DNA of 64,000 nucleotides from Paracoccaceae bacterium. GTDB lineage: Bacteria > Pseudomonadota > Alphaproteobacteria > Rhodobacterales > Rhodobacteraceae. Location: assembly GCA_027492585.1 (NCBI GenBank), contig JAPUEK010000041.1, positions 23,843 through 87,842 of the forward strand, in the 5' to 3' direction. The notes under the pieces are model-generated. The model did not search any database and had not been told where the DNA came from. It saw only the letters and a list, made by a program, of their open reading frames with translations. Shown one piece after another: positions 54,335 to 63,118 of this stretch (positions within the stretch are counted from its first letter, which is position 1; every line of letters begins with the position of its first letter). The position numbers were made by a program, and so were the translations under genes.

Positions 54335-55059
54335 GCCTCGATCCCCATATAGACACGCTTGACCTCGGGGTCGGCGATCACCTCCTGCGGGGCGCCCTCG
54401 GCGATCTTCTCGCCGAAGTTCAGCACCAGAAGCCGGTCCGCCACCGCCAGAAGCGCGTGCAGCACATGCTCGATCCAGACGATGGTGACGCCCCGGTCGC
54501 GGATGCGCCGCACCAGCGCCACCAGCGCCTTCGATTCCTCATCGGTCAGACCGCCGGCGATCTCGTCCAGCAGCAAAAGCTTCGGATCGGAGGCGAGCGC
54601 GCGCGCCAGCTCCAGCCGCTTGCGGTCCAGAAGCGTCAGGCTCCCCGCCTGCACATTGGCCTTGTCGGCCAGTTCGCAATCGCGCAGCACCTGCGCGCAG
54701 AAGGCATAGCTGTCCTTTTCCGACCGGCCGCCGCCAAAGGCGGCAGCGACCAGCAGGTTTTCAAAGGTCGTCATGCCGGAATAGGGGCGCGGGATCTGAT
54801 AGGTCCGCCCGATCCCCATCTTGCAGCGCCGGAAGGGCGGCTCGCCCTTCAGCCTGGCGCCCCCCAGACGGATTTCCCCGCCCGAGGGTCGCAGATCGCC
54901 GCTGATCATGTTGAACAGCGTCGTCTTGCCCGCACCGTTGGGGCCGAGGATGCCCAGCACCTCGCCCGTCCTGACATCGAAACTGACTTCGTGCAGCACC
55001 CGGAGCGCGCCGAAATTTTTCGACACGCCGCGCGCCTCAAGAAGAACGTCTCCGGTCAT
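54331..55059 (-). CDS. ABC transporter ATPase, LivG-like (transporter D)
   Basis: A 242-residue ATPase with Walker A GPNGAGKTTLFNMISG, GIGRTYQIPRPYSGMTTFENLLVAAAFGGG, degenerate signature LLDRKRLELARAL and Walker B LLLLDEIAGGL. ATG 55059 has a strong GGAGGGGTGGGG ribosome site and is preferred over starts at 55080 and 55083. Confidence 0.93.
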   Translation of the reverse strand: MTGDVLLEARGVSKNFGALRVLHEVSFDVRTGEVLGILGPNGAGKTTLFNMISGDLRPSGGEIRLGGARLKGEPPFRRCKMGIGRTYQIPRPYSGMTTFENLLVAAAFGGGRSEKDSYAFCAQVLRDCELADKANVQAGSLTLLDRKRLELARALASDPKLLLLDEIAGGLTDEESKALVALVRRIRDRGVTIVWIEHVLHALLAVADRLLVLNFGEKIAEGAPQEVIADPEVKRVYMGIEA

Positions 55060-55083
55060 CCCCACCCCTCCGGTCTGCATCAC

Positions 55084-56379
55084 TTACCAGGCGATCGGAG
55101 CGATCTTCTGTTCCGGCTCGAACAGCTGGTTCACGCTGTTGTCGACGATCTTCAGGTCATAGGGCCATTTCTCGCCCTTCACCCACTGACCGCCGAAGAT
55201 CGGCGTGGTGGAGACGTTCTTGTGCGGGCCGCCGGCAAACTTGATCGGGCCAACGACGGTGGTGATGTCGGTGGCCGCCAGCGCATCGCGGTTGGCCACG
55301 CGGTCGAGCGGATCGGCAGAGCGTTTCAGAATGTCGATCACCACTTCCAGCAGCGCATGGGAATAGCCGAGCGGCTGGGTCCATTGGCGCTTCTGGTCGG
55401 TTTCCCACTGATCGGCCAGATCGCGGCTGACTTGGCCGGTGATGGTCGATTTGAACGGGAAGGCCGGGGTCCACCAGACCTCCGACGACATGCCATTGCC
55501 GAGCGGCCCCATGGCCTCGACCCCGCCGGGGAAGAGAAGCGCCGCGGCAACCGTCACCGCCTTGGGCTTGAAGCCCTGCTGGTTGCACTGGGTCACGAAG
55601 GTCTTGAGGTCGTCCGGGTAGGTGATCCCGCCGATGATATCGACGCCGGCATTCTTGAATTCGGCGATCTGGGCCGAGAAGTCATTGGTGCGCGGCTGGA
55701 AATAGCCCGGAATGGTGACTTCGTAGCCGGCGGCCTTGGTCGGCACCGGCAGGCCGTAGTCGTTGTTGCCCCAGGTTTCCCCGTCGATGTTCTGCGGGAA
55801 CAGCATTCCGACCTTCTTGTTGGTGTCGAGCCCGTTCCACAACCCGACGAAGGTGTTCAGCGCCTCGTCCAGACCCCAGAAGAAGTGATAGGTCCAGTCG
55901 AACTCGCCGCCGCCGCGCGGCATGATGACCGCCTGCCAGGGCGCGCCGGAGGAGATGCAGGGCGTCTCGTAGAGCTCCGCTTGTTCCATCGACGGCAGGA
56001 TGGTGTCGGTGGTCGAAGCGGGTGCAAGGAGATGCACTTCCTCGTTGAGGATCAGATCGCCCGCAAGTTCCGCGGCCTTGTTCGGGTTCGACTGGGTGTC
56101 GCGCTCCAGGAACTCGATCTCGTAGGTGTTGCCGTTGTTGGCCGTCAGCGTGCCGCCGAGCACGTCGCGGATCTTCTGGACGGTGTAGCCATCCGTCTCC
56201 CCGAAGAGGCCGAGCGGCCCGGTGGCGGGGGTCAGGTAGCCCACCTTGATCTTGCCTGCCGTCTGGGCGCGCAGATAGGTCGGCATCGCCAGCGTGCTGG
56301 CGGCCACCCCGGCCCCCATGCCGCGCAGAACCGCGCGGCGGCTGACGCCGGCTTTCACCAGTTTGTTGTAGTAGGTCAT
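55084..56379 (-). CDS. ABC transporter substrate-binding protein, Tat-exported (SBP1)
   Basis: A 431-residue periplasmic binding protein of the Leu/Ile/Val family. The signal SRRAVLRGMGAGVAASTLAMPTYLRAQ is of twin-arginine type. The mature part starts KIKVGYLTPATGPLGLFGETDGYTV and includes FWGLDEALNTFVGLWN and SSEVWWTPAFPF. ATG 56379 has AGGAGAG upstream. It serves transporter D and is paralogous to SBP2 at 59.2 kb. Ligand probably aromatic or an oxygenated hydrocarbon, from context only. Confidence 0.93.
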   Translation of the reverse strand: MTYYNKLVKAGVSRRAVLRGMGAGVAASTLAMPTYLRAQTAGKIKVGYLTPATGPLGLFGETDGYTVQKIRDVLGGTLTANNGNTYEIEFLERDTQSNPNKAAELAGDLILNEEVHLLAPASTTDTILPSMEQAELYETPCISSGAPWQAVIMPRGGGEFDWTYHFFWGLDEALNTFVGLWNGLDTNKKVGMLFPQNIDGETWGNNDYGLPVPTKAAGYEVTIPGYFQPRTNDFSAQIAEFKNAGVDIIGGITYPDDLKTFVTQCNQQGFKPKAVTVAAALLFPGGVEAMGPLGNGMSSEVWWTPAFPFKSTITGQVSRDLADQWETDQKRQWTQPLGYSHALLEVVIDILKRSADPLDRVANRDALAATDITTVVGPIKFAGGPHKNVSTTPIFGGQWVKGEKWPYDLKIVDNSVNQLFEPEQKIAPIAW

Positions 56380-56448
56380 TCTTCTCTCCTCCCGTGGTTT
56401 CATGGTCCGGCACCGCCCTCCCCGGCGGGGCCGGTCTTGTCGCAGCCG

Positions 56449-57267
56449 TCAGGTCATGCGGATCAGGGAGCCCCCGTCGATCACGATGAGCGAGCCGGTG
56501 AAATAGGCCCCTGCGGGCGAGGCCAACAGCAGCGCCAGCCCCTTGATGTCCTCGACATCGCCGATCCGCCCGATCAGCGACTGGCTTTCAAAGGCGGCGC
56601 GGTCTTCCTTGTTGCGGAGCCGCCCCCCGGCGATATTGGTGATGAAGGGGCCGGGCAGGATGGCGTTGACCCGGATGCCATAGGCGCCGAGCTCCATCGC
56701 CATGTGCCGCACGAAATGGTTCACCGCAGCTTTCGCCGGCATGTAGGAGGTGCCGACGATGCTTTCGTTGATCTCCGACGCGATGGAGGAAGTGACGATG
56801 ATCTCCCCCCCGCCCATCGGTTTCATGTGCCGCACCGAATTCTTCACCGTGGTGTAAACCGAGGTCAGGTTGATCTCGATGCCCCTGTCCCATTGGCTGT
56901 CGGGGATGTTCTCGATGGCGCCGTCGGGGTTGCGCTCCCCGGTGGGCGTGTTGAAGCCGGGGCCGGGGTCGATCCCGGCATTGGCGAACACCGTGTCGAT
57001 GCGGCCATGCTTTTCGGCAACCTGATCGAAGGCCGCCGCCATCGCCGGGCGGTCGCCCACATCCAGAACGATGCCCCAGGCATCGCCTCCCGCCGCGCGG
57101 ATCTCCGCCAGCGTGCTTTCCAGGCCTTTGGGGTCGAGGTCGAAAATGCAGACCCTCGCCCCGCCCTCGGCCATGATCTCGGCATAGGCGCGACCGATGC
57201 CGCTGGCCCCGCCGGTGACGATCACCGACTTGCCCCGGACATCGAACATCTTCTCTAGTGCGGCCAT
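56449..57267 (-). CDS. short-chain dehydrogenase/reductase
   Basis: A 272-residue classical SDR: cofactor motif TGGASGIGRAYAE, NAG at 96-98, Ser161, Tyr175 and Lys179 (TSYMPAKAAVNHF). Asp43 after the second strand (CIFDLDP) favours NAD(H). ATG 57267 has AGGAGG at good spacing. First gene of operon D, divergent from the XylR-like regulator; likely oxidises an alcohol or reduces a ketone intermediate. Confidence 0.92.
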   Translation of the reverse strand: MAALEKMFDVRGKSVIVTGGASGIGRAYAEIMAEGGARVCIFDLDPKGLESTLAEIRAAGGDAWGIVLDVGDRPAMAAAFDQVAEKHGRIDTVFANAGIDPGPGFNTPTGERNPDGAIENIPDSQWDRGIEINLTSVYTTVKNSVRHMKPMGGGEIIVTSSIASEINESIVGTSYMPAKAAVNHFVRHMAMELGAYGIRVNAILPGPFITNIAGGRLRNKEDRAAFESQSLIGRIGDVEDIKGLALLLASPAGAYFTGSLIVIDGGSLIRMT

Positions 57268-57609
57268 TCCCATCTCCTCCTGCGCGACTTCCATGAGGGC
57301 GGCGCCAGCCATCAGGCAAAGCACAACCGGCCGGGAAAACCCGGTTCCGTTTCCAACCTCAGGGAAGAGCAGCGCTTCCCTCCCAGAAAGCGCGCTGTTG
57401 GCTCATAACGAAGCCAGACCCCGCTTTAGTCAAATGCGGAATTACGAGATTAATATATCACTTCGATATAATCATAAGTGGTTGAAAGAAATTACAAAAA
57501 TATTGATCCGTGGGAAAAGTCGGTGGGAAGCCAAAAACCGGCATCATCAAATGATGACATCTCTTTATTATTTGATAACTTTCCATCCAACCCAACGGCA
57601 GGAGCCTCC
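57268..57609. promoter_or_regulatory. AT-rich divergent control region of operon D and the XylR-like gene
   Basis: A 342-bp gap without a gene, markedly AT-rich from about 57420 to 57600, unlike the surrounding GC-rich DNA. It holds a perfect 14-bp palindrome TCATCA-AA-TGATGA (57544-57557), TATATC-N5-GATATA (57454-57470) and AAATATTGATC near 57498, also present before LysR1. The TTGATCAATTGATCAA-type upstream sites of DmpR/XylR regulators are loosely similar to the palindrome. I see no clear -24/-12 promoter that I can vouch for. Confidence 0.55.
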
Positions 57610-59205
57610 ATGACCAGCGTCCGCGCCAGCCTCGACTCCGCCGCCCTGATGGATCGCGGCGGGCGGCCCACCGTGCGCGAGTTGCTCACCGGGCTCGAAT
57701 TCGATGCCGTCACCGGAGCGTTGCGGCTGAACGGGGCGCGGGTGATGCTGCAACATTCGGAGGCCGACCGCGTTCTGCGGCGGGAACTGATCTCGGCGCT
57801 CGGCGAGGAGGAGGCGCGGGTTTTCCTTCTCCGCCGGGGCTATCAGATGGGCCAGCACGATGCAGCCTTCGTGGCGCGATCCTGGCCCGCCCTCGATCGC
57901 GGCGATGCGTTCACGGCGGGAACGCGGCTCCACATGTTCAGCGGGATCGTGCGGGTCGAAACGGTCCACAACGATTTCGACTTCGCGCGCGGACGCTTCT
58001 CGGCGGAGTTTCTCTGGCACAATTCGCTGGAGGCGGAGAGCGCACGCAGCATGGCCCGGATCGGCGACCGGCCCGCCTGCTGGCAGCAGCTTGGCTATGC
58101 CTCGGGCTATGCGAGCCATTTCTTCGGGGCCTTGGTGGTCTACAAGGAGACCGCCTGCGCGGCGCAGGGCCATAAAAGCTGTCGTGTGGTCGGGCGGCTG
58201 GCGGAGGGTTGGGGGGAGGATGACCCCGAGGTGATGCTCTTCCGCAACCGCATCCTGACCGCACAGACGCCGGAGACCCGCGTGCCGCCCGCCCCCGCAG
58301 CGGCCCCCGTTGCGCCGGATACCTCCGATGCGCTGCTGATCGCACCGCTTCTGCCGGAGTTGCAACGCGCGGCCCGGCTGCCGCTGCCCTGCCTGATCGC
58401 CGGGCCTGGGCGGGCAGGGCAGGCGGCGGCCATGGCCCATCTTCAGCGGCTTGCCGGACCGGGGGCGGAGGTCCAGCGGCTCGACGGGGCCGCGACCGAT
58501 GCCGAGGCCATCCGCGCCGCCCAGTCCACACCGCGCAAGCCCCGCCGGAAGGAACCGCAGCCGCTGGTTCTGCTGGAAAGGGTGGAGGCGCTTTCAACCG
58601 CGGCACAGGCGGAACTTGCCCGCGCCCTTGGCGGGAGCGATCCTCTCAGCCGTCCGCGCCTGATCGCCAGCTCCGACTGCGGCCTGCGCGATCTGGCGGC
58701 GGGGGCGATCCTGCCCGGTCTCTGGGTCCGCCTTGCGCCGCTGTCGATGGAACTGCCCGGCTTTTCCGAGCGTCTCGCCGATCTGCCGGACCTTGCGGCA
58801 CGGCGCCTTCAGGGGCTGGCCGCACAGCTTGACCTGCCGCATCCCGCCACCGATCCGGGGGCCTTCGGCAGCCTCGCCAGCGATCCGCCGCCAGAGGGGC
58901 TGGACGGGCTGGACGCGCTTCTGACCGCCCTTCTGGTGGAAAGTCTCGACGGCAGCCCGATCAGCGCCGCCCTCGTCGCCCGCGTTCAGGCGCGGATCGC
59001 GCCGCTGACCCCGCCGCCGATGGAAAGCCCGTCAGGCTGGGTCGAGGCACAATTGCTGACCGGGAAATTCTCGCTGGAAGCGCACGAGGCCCGCATCCGT
59101 GCGGCGGCCCTGGCGCAGGCCGGGGGCAACCTTGCCGCCGCGGCCCGGCTTCTGGGGATCAGCCGCGCCCAGCTTGCCTATCGGGAAAAGGCCGGAAAAG
59201 CGTAG
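57610..59205 (+). CDS. XylR/DmpR-like aromatic-responsive regulator with degenerate AAA+ domain
   Basis: A 531-residue protein with the XylR-N/V4R sensor (about 20-210), a linker, an AAA+-derived region (about 240-450) and a Fis-type helix-turn-helix (about 490-525, GGNLAAAARLLGISRAQLAYRE). The zinc site is intact with MopR spacing (Cys157, Glu180, Cys183, Cys191), and phenol-pocket counterparts His108 and Trp136 are present. In contrast Walker A reads GPGRAGQA (Lys replaced by Gln), the Walker B region reads LLER, and I find no GAFTGA loop. So ATP hydrolysis and sigma-54 contact are doubtful. ATG 57610 has AGGAG. Divergent from operon D. Confidence 0.88.
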   Translation: MTSVRASLDSAALMDRGGRPTVRELLTGLEFDAVTGALRLNGARVMLQHSEADRVLRRELISALGEEEARVFLLRRGYQMGQHDAAFVARSWPALDRGDAFTAGTRLHMFSGIVRVETVHNDFDFARGRFSAEFLWHNSLEAESARSMARIGDRPACWQQLGYASGYASHFFGALVVYKETACAAQGHKSCRVVGRLAEGWGEDDPEVMLFRNRILTAQTPETRVPPAPAAAPVAPDTSDALLIAPLLPELQRAARLPLPCLIAGPGRAGQAAAMAHLQRLAGPGAEVQRLDGAATDAEAIRAAQSTPRKPRRKEPQPLVLLERVEALSTAAQAELARALGGSDPLSRPRLIASSDCGLRDLAAGAILPGLWVRLAPLSMELPGFSERLADLPDLAARRLQGLAAQLDLPHPATDPGAFGSLASDPPPEGLDGLDALLTALLVESLDGSPISAALVARVQARIAPLTPPPMESPSGWVEAQLLTGKFSLEAHEARIRAAALAQAGGNLAAAARLLGISRAQLAYREKAGKA

Positions 59206-59244
59206 CGGCAGGACCGGGAGCTGGCCCCGCCGCTACTCGGAAAC

Positions 59245-60519
59245 TCAGGCCAGAGCTTCCATCTTGCCCCCGGTGGGGATCTCCGGCGCGGCGCCGTTTT
59301 CCACGATCACAAGATCATAGCCGCCGCCCTCTTTCATCCGCCATTGTCCGCCGGTGAGCTGGGTCTTGCAGACGTTCTTGGCCGCAAATTCCGGCACGCC
59401 GGCGCCGTTCCAGGCAACCTTGCCGACCACGGTGTTCATGTCGGTCGCGGCAATCGCCCCGGCGACGGCATCGCCATCGGTCGGGTCGCTGACACGGCCC
59501 ATCACGTTGGCCGCCACCTCGAAGAGCGAATGGACGAAACCGATCGGCTGCGTCCACGGCCGCCCCGATTTCGCGGTGAAATCCGCCGCCAGATCGGCAG
59601 AGCTTTTGCCCGTCAGGCTGGACGAGAACGGGTGCGAGGGCGTCCACCAGACTTCGGAGGACAGGTTATGCCCCGCCTCGCCCAGCGTCTCCACCGATTG
59701 CGGGAAGAGCAGCGCCTTGGCCACGGTCACGACCTTGGGTTTCACGCCCTGCTGGCGGATCTGGTTCCAGAAGGTGGTGAAATCCGGCGGGATCAGGACG
59801 CCGGTGATGATGTCGGTGTTCGCCGCCTTGAAGGCACCGATCTGGGCCGAGAAATCATCCGACAGGTTCTGGAAGCTGCCCGGATTGGTCAGCGCATAGC
59901 CCGCTGCCGCCAGCCCCGGTTTCAGCCCGTTGTCCGGATCGCCCCAGGCATTGCCGTCGGCATCGTTCGGGAACAGGCCGCCCACGGCCTTGTTGGTCTC
60001 AAGCTGGTTCCACATCGCGGTATAGACCGCGATCACATCCTCCATCCCCCAGAAATAGTGGAAGGCATAGTCGAAGCTCTGCCAGCTTGCCGGATCGCGC
60101 GGATTGCCCTGCTGGCCGATGAACCACGGCTGCCAGGGGGCGACGGTGGAGATGACCGGCACGCCTTCGCCTTCGCAGACCCCCGCCACCGGATTGGTGG
60201 TTTCGGGGGTCGAGGCGACGAGCATCAGGCTCACACCGTCGTTCAGGATCAGTTCCTTGGCGACTTCGGCAGCGCGGTTGGGGTTGGACTGGCTGTCCTT
60301 GACCACCACTTCGAAGTTCTTGCCAAGCTCTGAGGCGAGGAACGCTTCGATGTTGTAGGCATCGCTTTCGGCGAAGCCGGCCAGCGGGCCGGTTTGCGGC
60401 GAGACATAGCCGAGCTTGATCTTCGCCCCCTGCGCGATGGCCGGGGCGGCAAGGCCGGAAGCGGCGAGGGTCAGGCCCGAAGCCGCGGTGGACCGCAGAA
60501 ATTTCCGTCTGGTAAGCAT
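59245..60519 (-). CDS. ABC transporter substrate-binding protein, Tat-exported (SBP2)
   Basis: A 424-residue Leu/Ile/Val-type binding protein with twin-arginine signal MLTRRKFLRSTAASGLTLAASG. It parallels SBP1 along its length (YVSPQTGPLAGFAESDAYNIEAF, FHYFWGMEDVIAVYTAMWN, SSEVWWTPSHPF). There are no permease genes beside it; transporter B, which lacks its own binding protein, is the obvious partner. Last gene of operon E; its stop is 39 bases from the convergent XylR-like gene. Confidence 0.92.
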   Translation of the reverse strand: MLTRRKFLRSTAASGLTLAASGLAAPAIAQGAKIKLGYVSPQTGPLAGFAESDAYNIEAFLASELGKNFEVVVKDSQSNPNRAAEVAKELILNDGVSLMLVASTPETTNPVAGVCEGEGVPVISTVAPWQPWFIGQQGNPRDPASWQSFDYAFHYFWGMEDVIAVYTAMWNQLETNKAVGGLFPNDADGNAWGDPDNGLKPGLAAAGYALTNPGSFQNLSDDFSAQIGAFKAANTDIITGVLIPPDFTTFWNQIRQQGVKPKVVTVAKALLFPQSVETLGEAGHNLSSEVWWTPSHPFSSSLTGKSSADLAADFTAKSGRPWTQPIGFVHSLFEVAANVMGRVSDPTDGDAVAGAIAATDMNTVVGKVAWNGAGVPEFAAKNVCKTQLTGGQWRMKEGGGYDLVIVENGAAPEIPTGGKMEALA

Positions 60520-60577
60520 GGGTTCCTCCCTTTGTGGGTCCGGCGTTGCCGTCCCGGTTCAATGCGAAACGGCGGCC

Positions 60578-61228
60578 CTAGCGCGGGGCCGCCATTCCGG
60601 TCTTCTCCTGTCTGGCCAGATCGGCCAGCACCCGGCCGAGCATCGCCACTTCGGCATCCGAGGCTTCATGTCCGCGACCGGGGAACAGATCCGTCCGCAA
60701 TGCGGCGCGGGCCTGCCCCAGTTCCAGCACCGCCTCGGCAAAGGCGGTGACAGGGATCCACGGGTCGGCATCCGATCCGGTCAAGTAGACCGGCAAGGCC
60801 GGTGACAGGCTGCGGGGCCGATCGTCGGCCGGCACCCCGACACGGCAGCCGGTGAAGGCGACGAGCGCCTCGGGTGCGGGCCTGCCGGCGAAGCAATATT
60901 CCAGCGACAGGCAGGCCCCTTGCGAGAAGCCCGCCAGCACCAGCGGCAGACCGGGGTGAGCCGCCCGTGCCGCCGCAATGTCGCCCGCAAGCTGCTCCAA
61001 TGCGGCCCCGAGCGCGGTGCGCGTCTCTGCCGTCAGCGGATCGACGGCCTTGGCCGCATACCAGGCCCCGGTCGCCGCCCGCGGCAGCACGAAGGCCACA
61101 TCCGGCGCATCAAGACGCGCAAGGATGTGGCTCTGCATCTCTTCCGGCGACTGGCCGCGTCCGTGGACAAGGACGCAGACCGCCCTTGCCCCCTGTTCCG
61201 CGCCAAGCCGCAGCGCAGTATCGGCCAT
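60578..61228 (-). CDS. phospholipase/carboxylesterase-type alpha/beta hydrolase (MhqD-like)
   Basis: A 216-residue hydrolase with Ser102 (LAGFSQGACLSLEY), Asp155 (GSDADPWIP) and His187 (GRGHEAS); VLVHGRGQSPEEM forms the oxyanion loop. It overlaps the upstream PcpA/MhqO-like dioxygenase gene by one base. In Bacillus subtilis the related mhqO and mhqD genes form a quinone-responsive pair, so the pair here may handle (hydro)quinone cleavage products. Confidence 0.85.
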   Translation of the reverse strand: MADTALRLGAEQGARAVCVLVHGRGQSPEEMQSHILARLDAPDVAFVLPRAATGAWYAAKAVDPLTAETRTALGAALEQLAGDIAAARAAHPGLPLVLAGFSQGACLSLEYCFAGRPAPEALVAFTGCRVGVPADDRPRSLSPALPVYLTGSDADPWIPVTAFAEAVLELGQARAALRTDLFPGRGHEASDAEVAMLGRVLADLARQEKTGMAAPR

Positions 61229-62187
61229 CAGACAAACTCGGCCTGTTCCAGCCCTTCGCGCAGCTCCGCTTCACGGTCCTTGAACCACGGCGGGAAAACC
61301 AGCGTCTTGCCGATGGAACCCGGCTCCTCGTCGCGCGCCCAGCCTTGCGGCGTGGTCCAGGCGAGTTCGAACAGCGCCCCGCCCGGCGAGCGGACATAGC
61401 AGGATTTGAAGTAGTTCCGGTCCTTCTGTTCGGAGATGTCGGTGAAGCCGAGGCCTTCGATATGGGCGCGCAGCTTGAGCTGGTTTTCCTCATCGCCGGT
61501 GTTCAGCGCGAGGTGGTGGATGGTGCCGCCCGAAAGCGTCCAGGTGCCGGCCGGGCTGTCGCGGTCGGTGATCACCTCGACCCGCTGGATCACACCATTG
61601 GCATCCGGCACGCGGTAGACGGTGCCTTCCTCGCTGTCGGCCTCCTTGGTCAGCGGCAGGGCGATGGTCATGAAATCTTCCATGGCGGTACGGTCGAAGC
61701 AGGCGACAAGGCCCCCGTAGATGCCCTTGATCCCATGGGCTTTGCCGATGCCCTGCTTGTCATTGGTGATCGACTCGCGCGTGTCACTGTCGCTTTCCAC
61801 CAGTTCATGCGGGATGCCGCAGGGGTGGGCGAAGGCCACGCGATCCGCGCCGAAACGGGAGATCTTCTTCGCCTCGATGCCGCGGGCGTTCAGGCGCTCC
61901 ACCCAGAACTCCGCCGCACCCACCGGGATCGACTGCATGATGGTGCGCGACTGGTTGGTGCCGCGACGGCCATAGACGCCGGGTTTGCGGAAGGGGAAGG
62001 TGGTGATGATCGTCGAGGCATCGCCATTGGGCGAACCGTAGTAGAGGTGGTAGACGGGGATCGTGCCGTCGAAGAGCACGGTACGCTTCACCGAATGAAG
62101 CCCAAGGGTCTTGGTGTAAAAATCGAAATCCTCCTGCGCCCCGTCCGTGGACAGGGTCAGGTGGTGGTATCCGCTGATCTGGCTCAT
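61228..62187 (-). CDS. VOC-family ring-cleaving dioxygenase, PcpA/LinE/MhqO-like
   Basis: A 319-residue extradiol-type dioxygenase of the vicinal-oxygen-chelate superfamily with two repeated domains. Predicted Fe(II) ligands are His9 (GYHHLTLST), His225 (GTIHHLALNT) and Glu274 (ALFELAWT), spaced as in PcpA. KTVLFDG-like and STIITTFPFRKPG segments also match. PcpA and LinE cleave (chloro)hydroquinones between C1 and C2; MhqO acts in quinone resistance. Substrate here is unproven. A GGAGAGATC ribosome site precedes the ATG. Confidence 0.88.
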   Translation of the reverse strand: MSQISGYHHLTLSTDGAQEDFDFYTKTLGLHSVKRTVLFDGTIPVYHLYYGSPNGDASTIITTFPFRKPGVYGRRGTNQSRTIMQSIPVGAAEFWVERLNARGIEAKKISRFGADRVAFAHPCGIPHELVESDSDTRESITNDKQGIGKAHGIKGIYGGLVACFDRTAMEDFMTIALPLTKEADSEEGTVYRVPDANGVIQRVEVITDRDSPAGTWTLSGGTIHHLALNTGDEENQLKLRAHIEGLGFTDISEQKDRNYFKSCYVRSPGGALFELAWTTPQGWARDEEPGSIGKTLVFPPWFKDREAELREGLEQAEFV

Positions 62188-62210
62188 GATCTCTCCTCCA
62201 GTGTGTTCGC

Positions 62211-63071
62211 TCAGGTGCGGCCCAGAGGGCAGAGCACCAGTTTCAGGTCGAGCGCCCGCGCCTGCCCCCCTTCGGAGGGGGCGGTGCGGAACTCGGCCAG
62301 CAATTCGGGTTTCACCCCGAAGATCGCATCCCGACCGATGGCGGGGTCCGCACGGTCGAAGATTTGGGTCGTCAGCCTCTCATGCCCTTCGGCAGAGACG
62401 CGGAAATGCAGATGGGCGGGGCGCTCCTGCGGCAGGCCGAGGGCGGTCATCAGGCGACCGACCGGCCCGTCGGCAGGCAGCGCATAGCCGCGCGGCATGA
62501 CGGAGCGGAACGAGAACCGCCCCTGGGCATCGCTGCGGAAACGGCCGCGCAGATTGTTCTCGGGCTGGCGATCCGGCTCCTGATTCTCGTATTTGCCCTC
62601 CGAATTCGCCTGCCAGACTTCGACCACCGCCCCCGCGACCGGACCGCCGCCGAGACTGGTCACACGGCCCGAAACCAGAAGCGCCGGACCCTTGCCGTCG
62701 AGGGAAATCGAGGCCCCCGCCGCCATCTCAGGCACATCGGGACGATAGAACGGCCCCGCGCCGGTGTTCGGCGTCGCCCCTGCGGGACGAGGATTGTTCA
62801 CCTCCTCCAGCAGGGCGGTGAAGCCGAGCACATCGGCCATCAGAACCCATTCCTGCCGCCGGGAATCGGCGTAATGGCCAACCTCGGTAAGGAATTCGAC
62901 CGTTCCGCGTGCCTCCGCCGGTGTCAGACGCAATTCGGTGATCAGCCCCTGAACCGATGCGACGAGCGCCCCCACGGCTTCATTCAGGCGCGACGGGGCG
63001 GACATGGCCAGGCGGGCTGCGAATTCCGCTGCCACCTCCTGCAAATCCGGCCTGCCCTGCTGCCCGTCCAT
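62211..63071 (-). CDS. intradiol ring-cleavage dioxygenase, second (catechol/hydroxyquinol type)
   Basis: A 286-residue Fe(III) intradiol dioxygenase. Ligands Tyr161 (SEGKYENQE), Tyr196 (RGYALPADGP), His220 and His222 (RPAHLHFRV) have the same spacing as the first dioxygenase at 38.3 kb. The lack of a Tyr-Tyr pair and differences around the first ligand suggest a different substrate. ATG 63071 is chosen; ATG 63005 is an alternative. First gene of operon E, divergent from LysR2. Confidence 0.9.
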   Translation of the reverse strand: MDGQQGRPDLQEVAAEFAARLAMSAPSRLNEAVGALVASVQGLITELRLTPAEARGTVEFLTEVGHYADSRRQEWVLMADVLGFTALLEEVNNPRPAGATPNTGAGPFYRPDVPEMAAGASISLDGKGPALLVSGRVTSLGGGPVAGAVVEVWQANSEGKYENQEPDRQPENNLRGRFRSDAQGRFSFRSVMPRGYALPADGPVGRLMTALGLPQERPAHLHFRVSAEGHERLTTQIFDRADPAIGRDAIFGVKPELLAEFRTAPSEGGQARALDLKLVLCPLGRT

Positions 63072-63118
63072 CCCGAGGGGCCTCCCTTCCCCTGTCAGAA
63101 GGCTAGCCGGGCCGGTCA

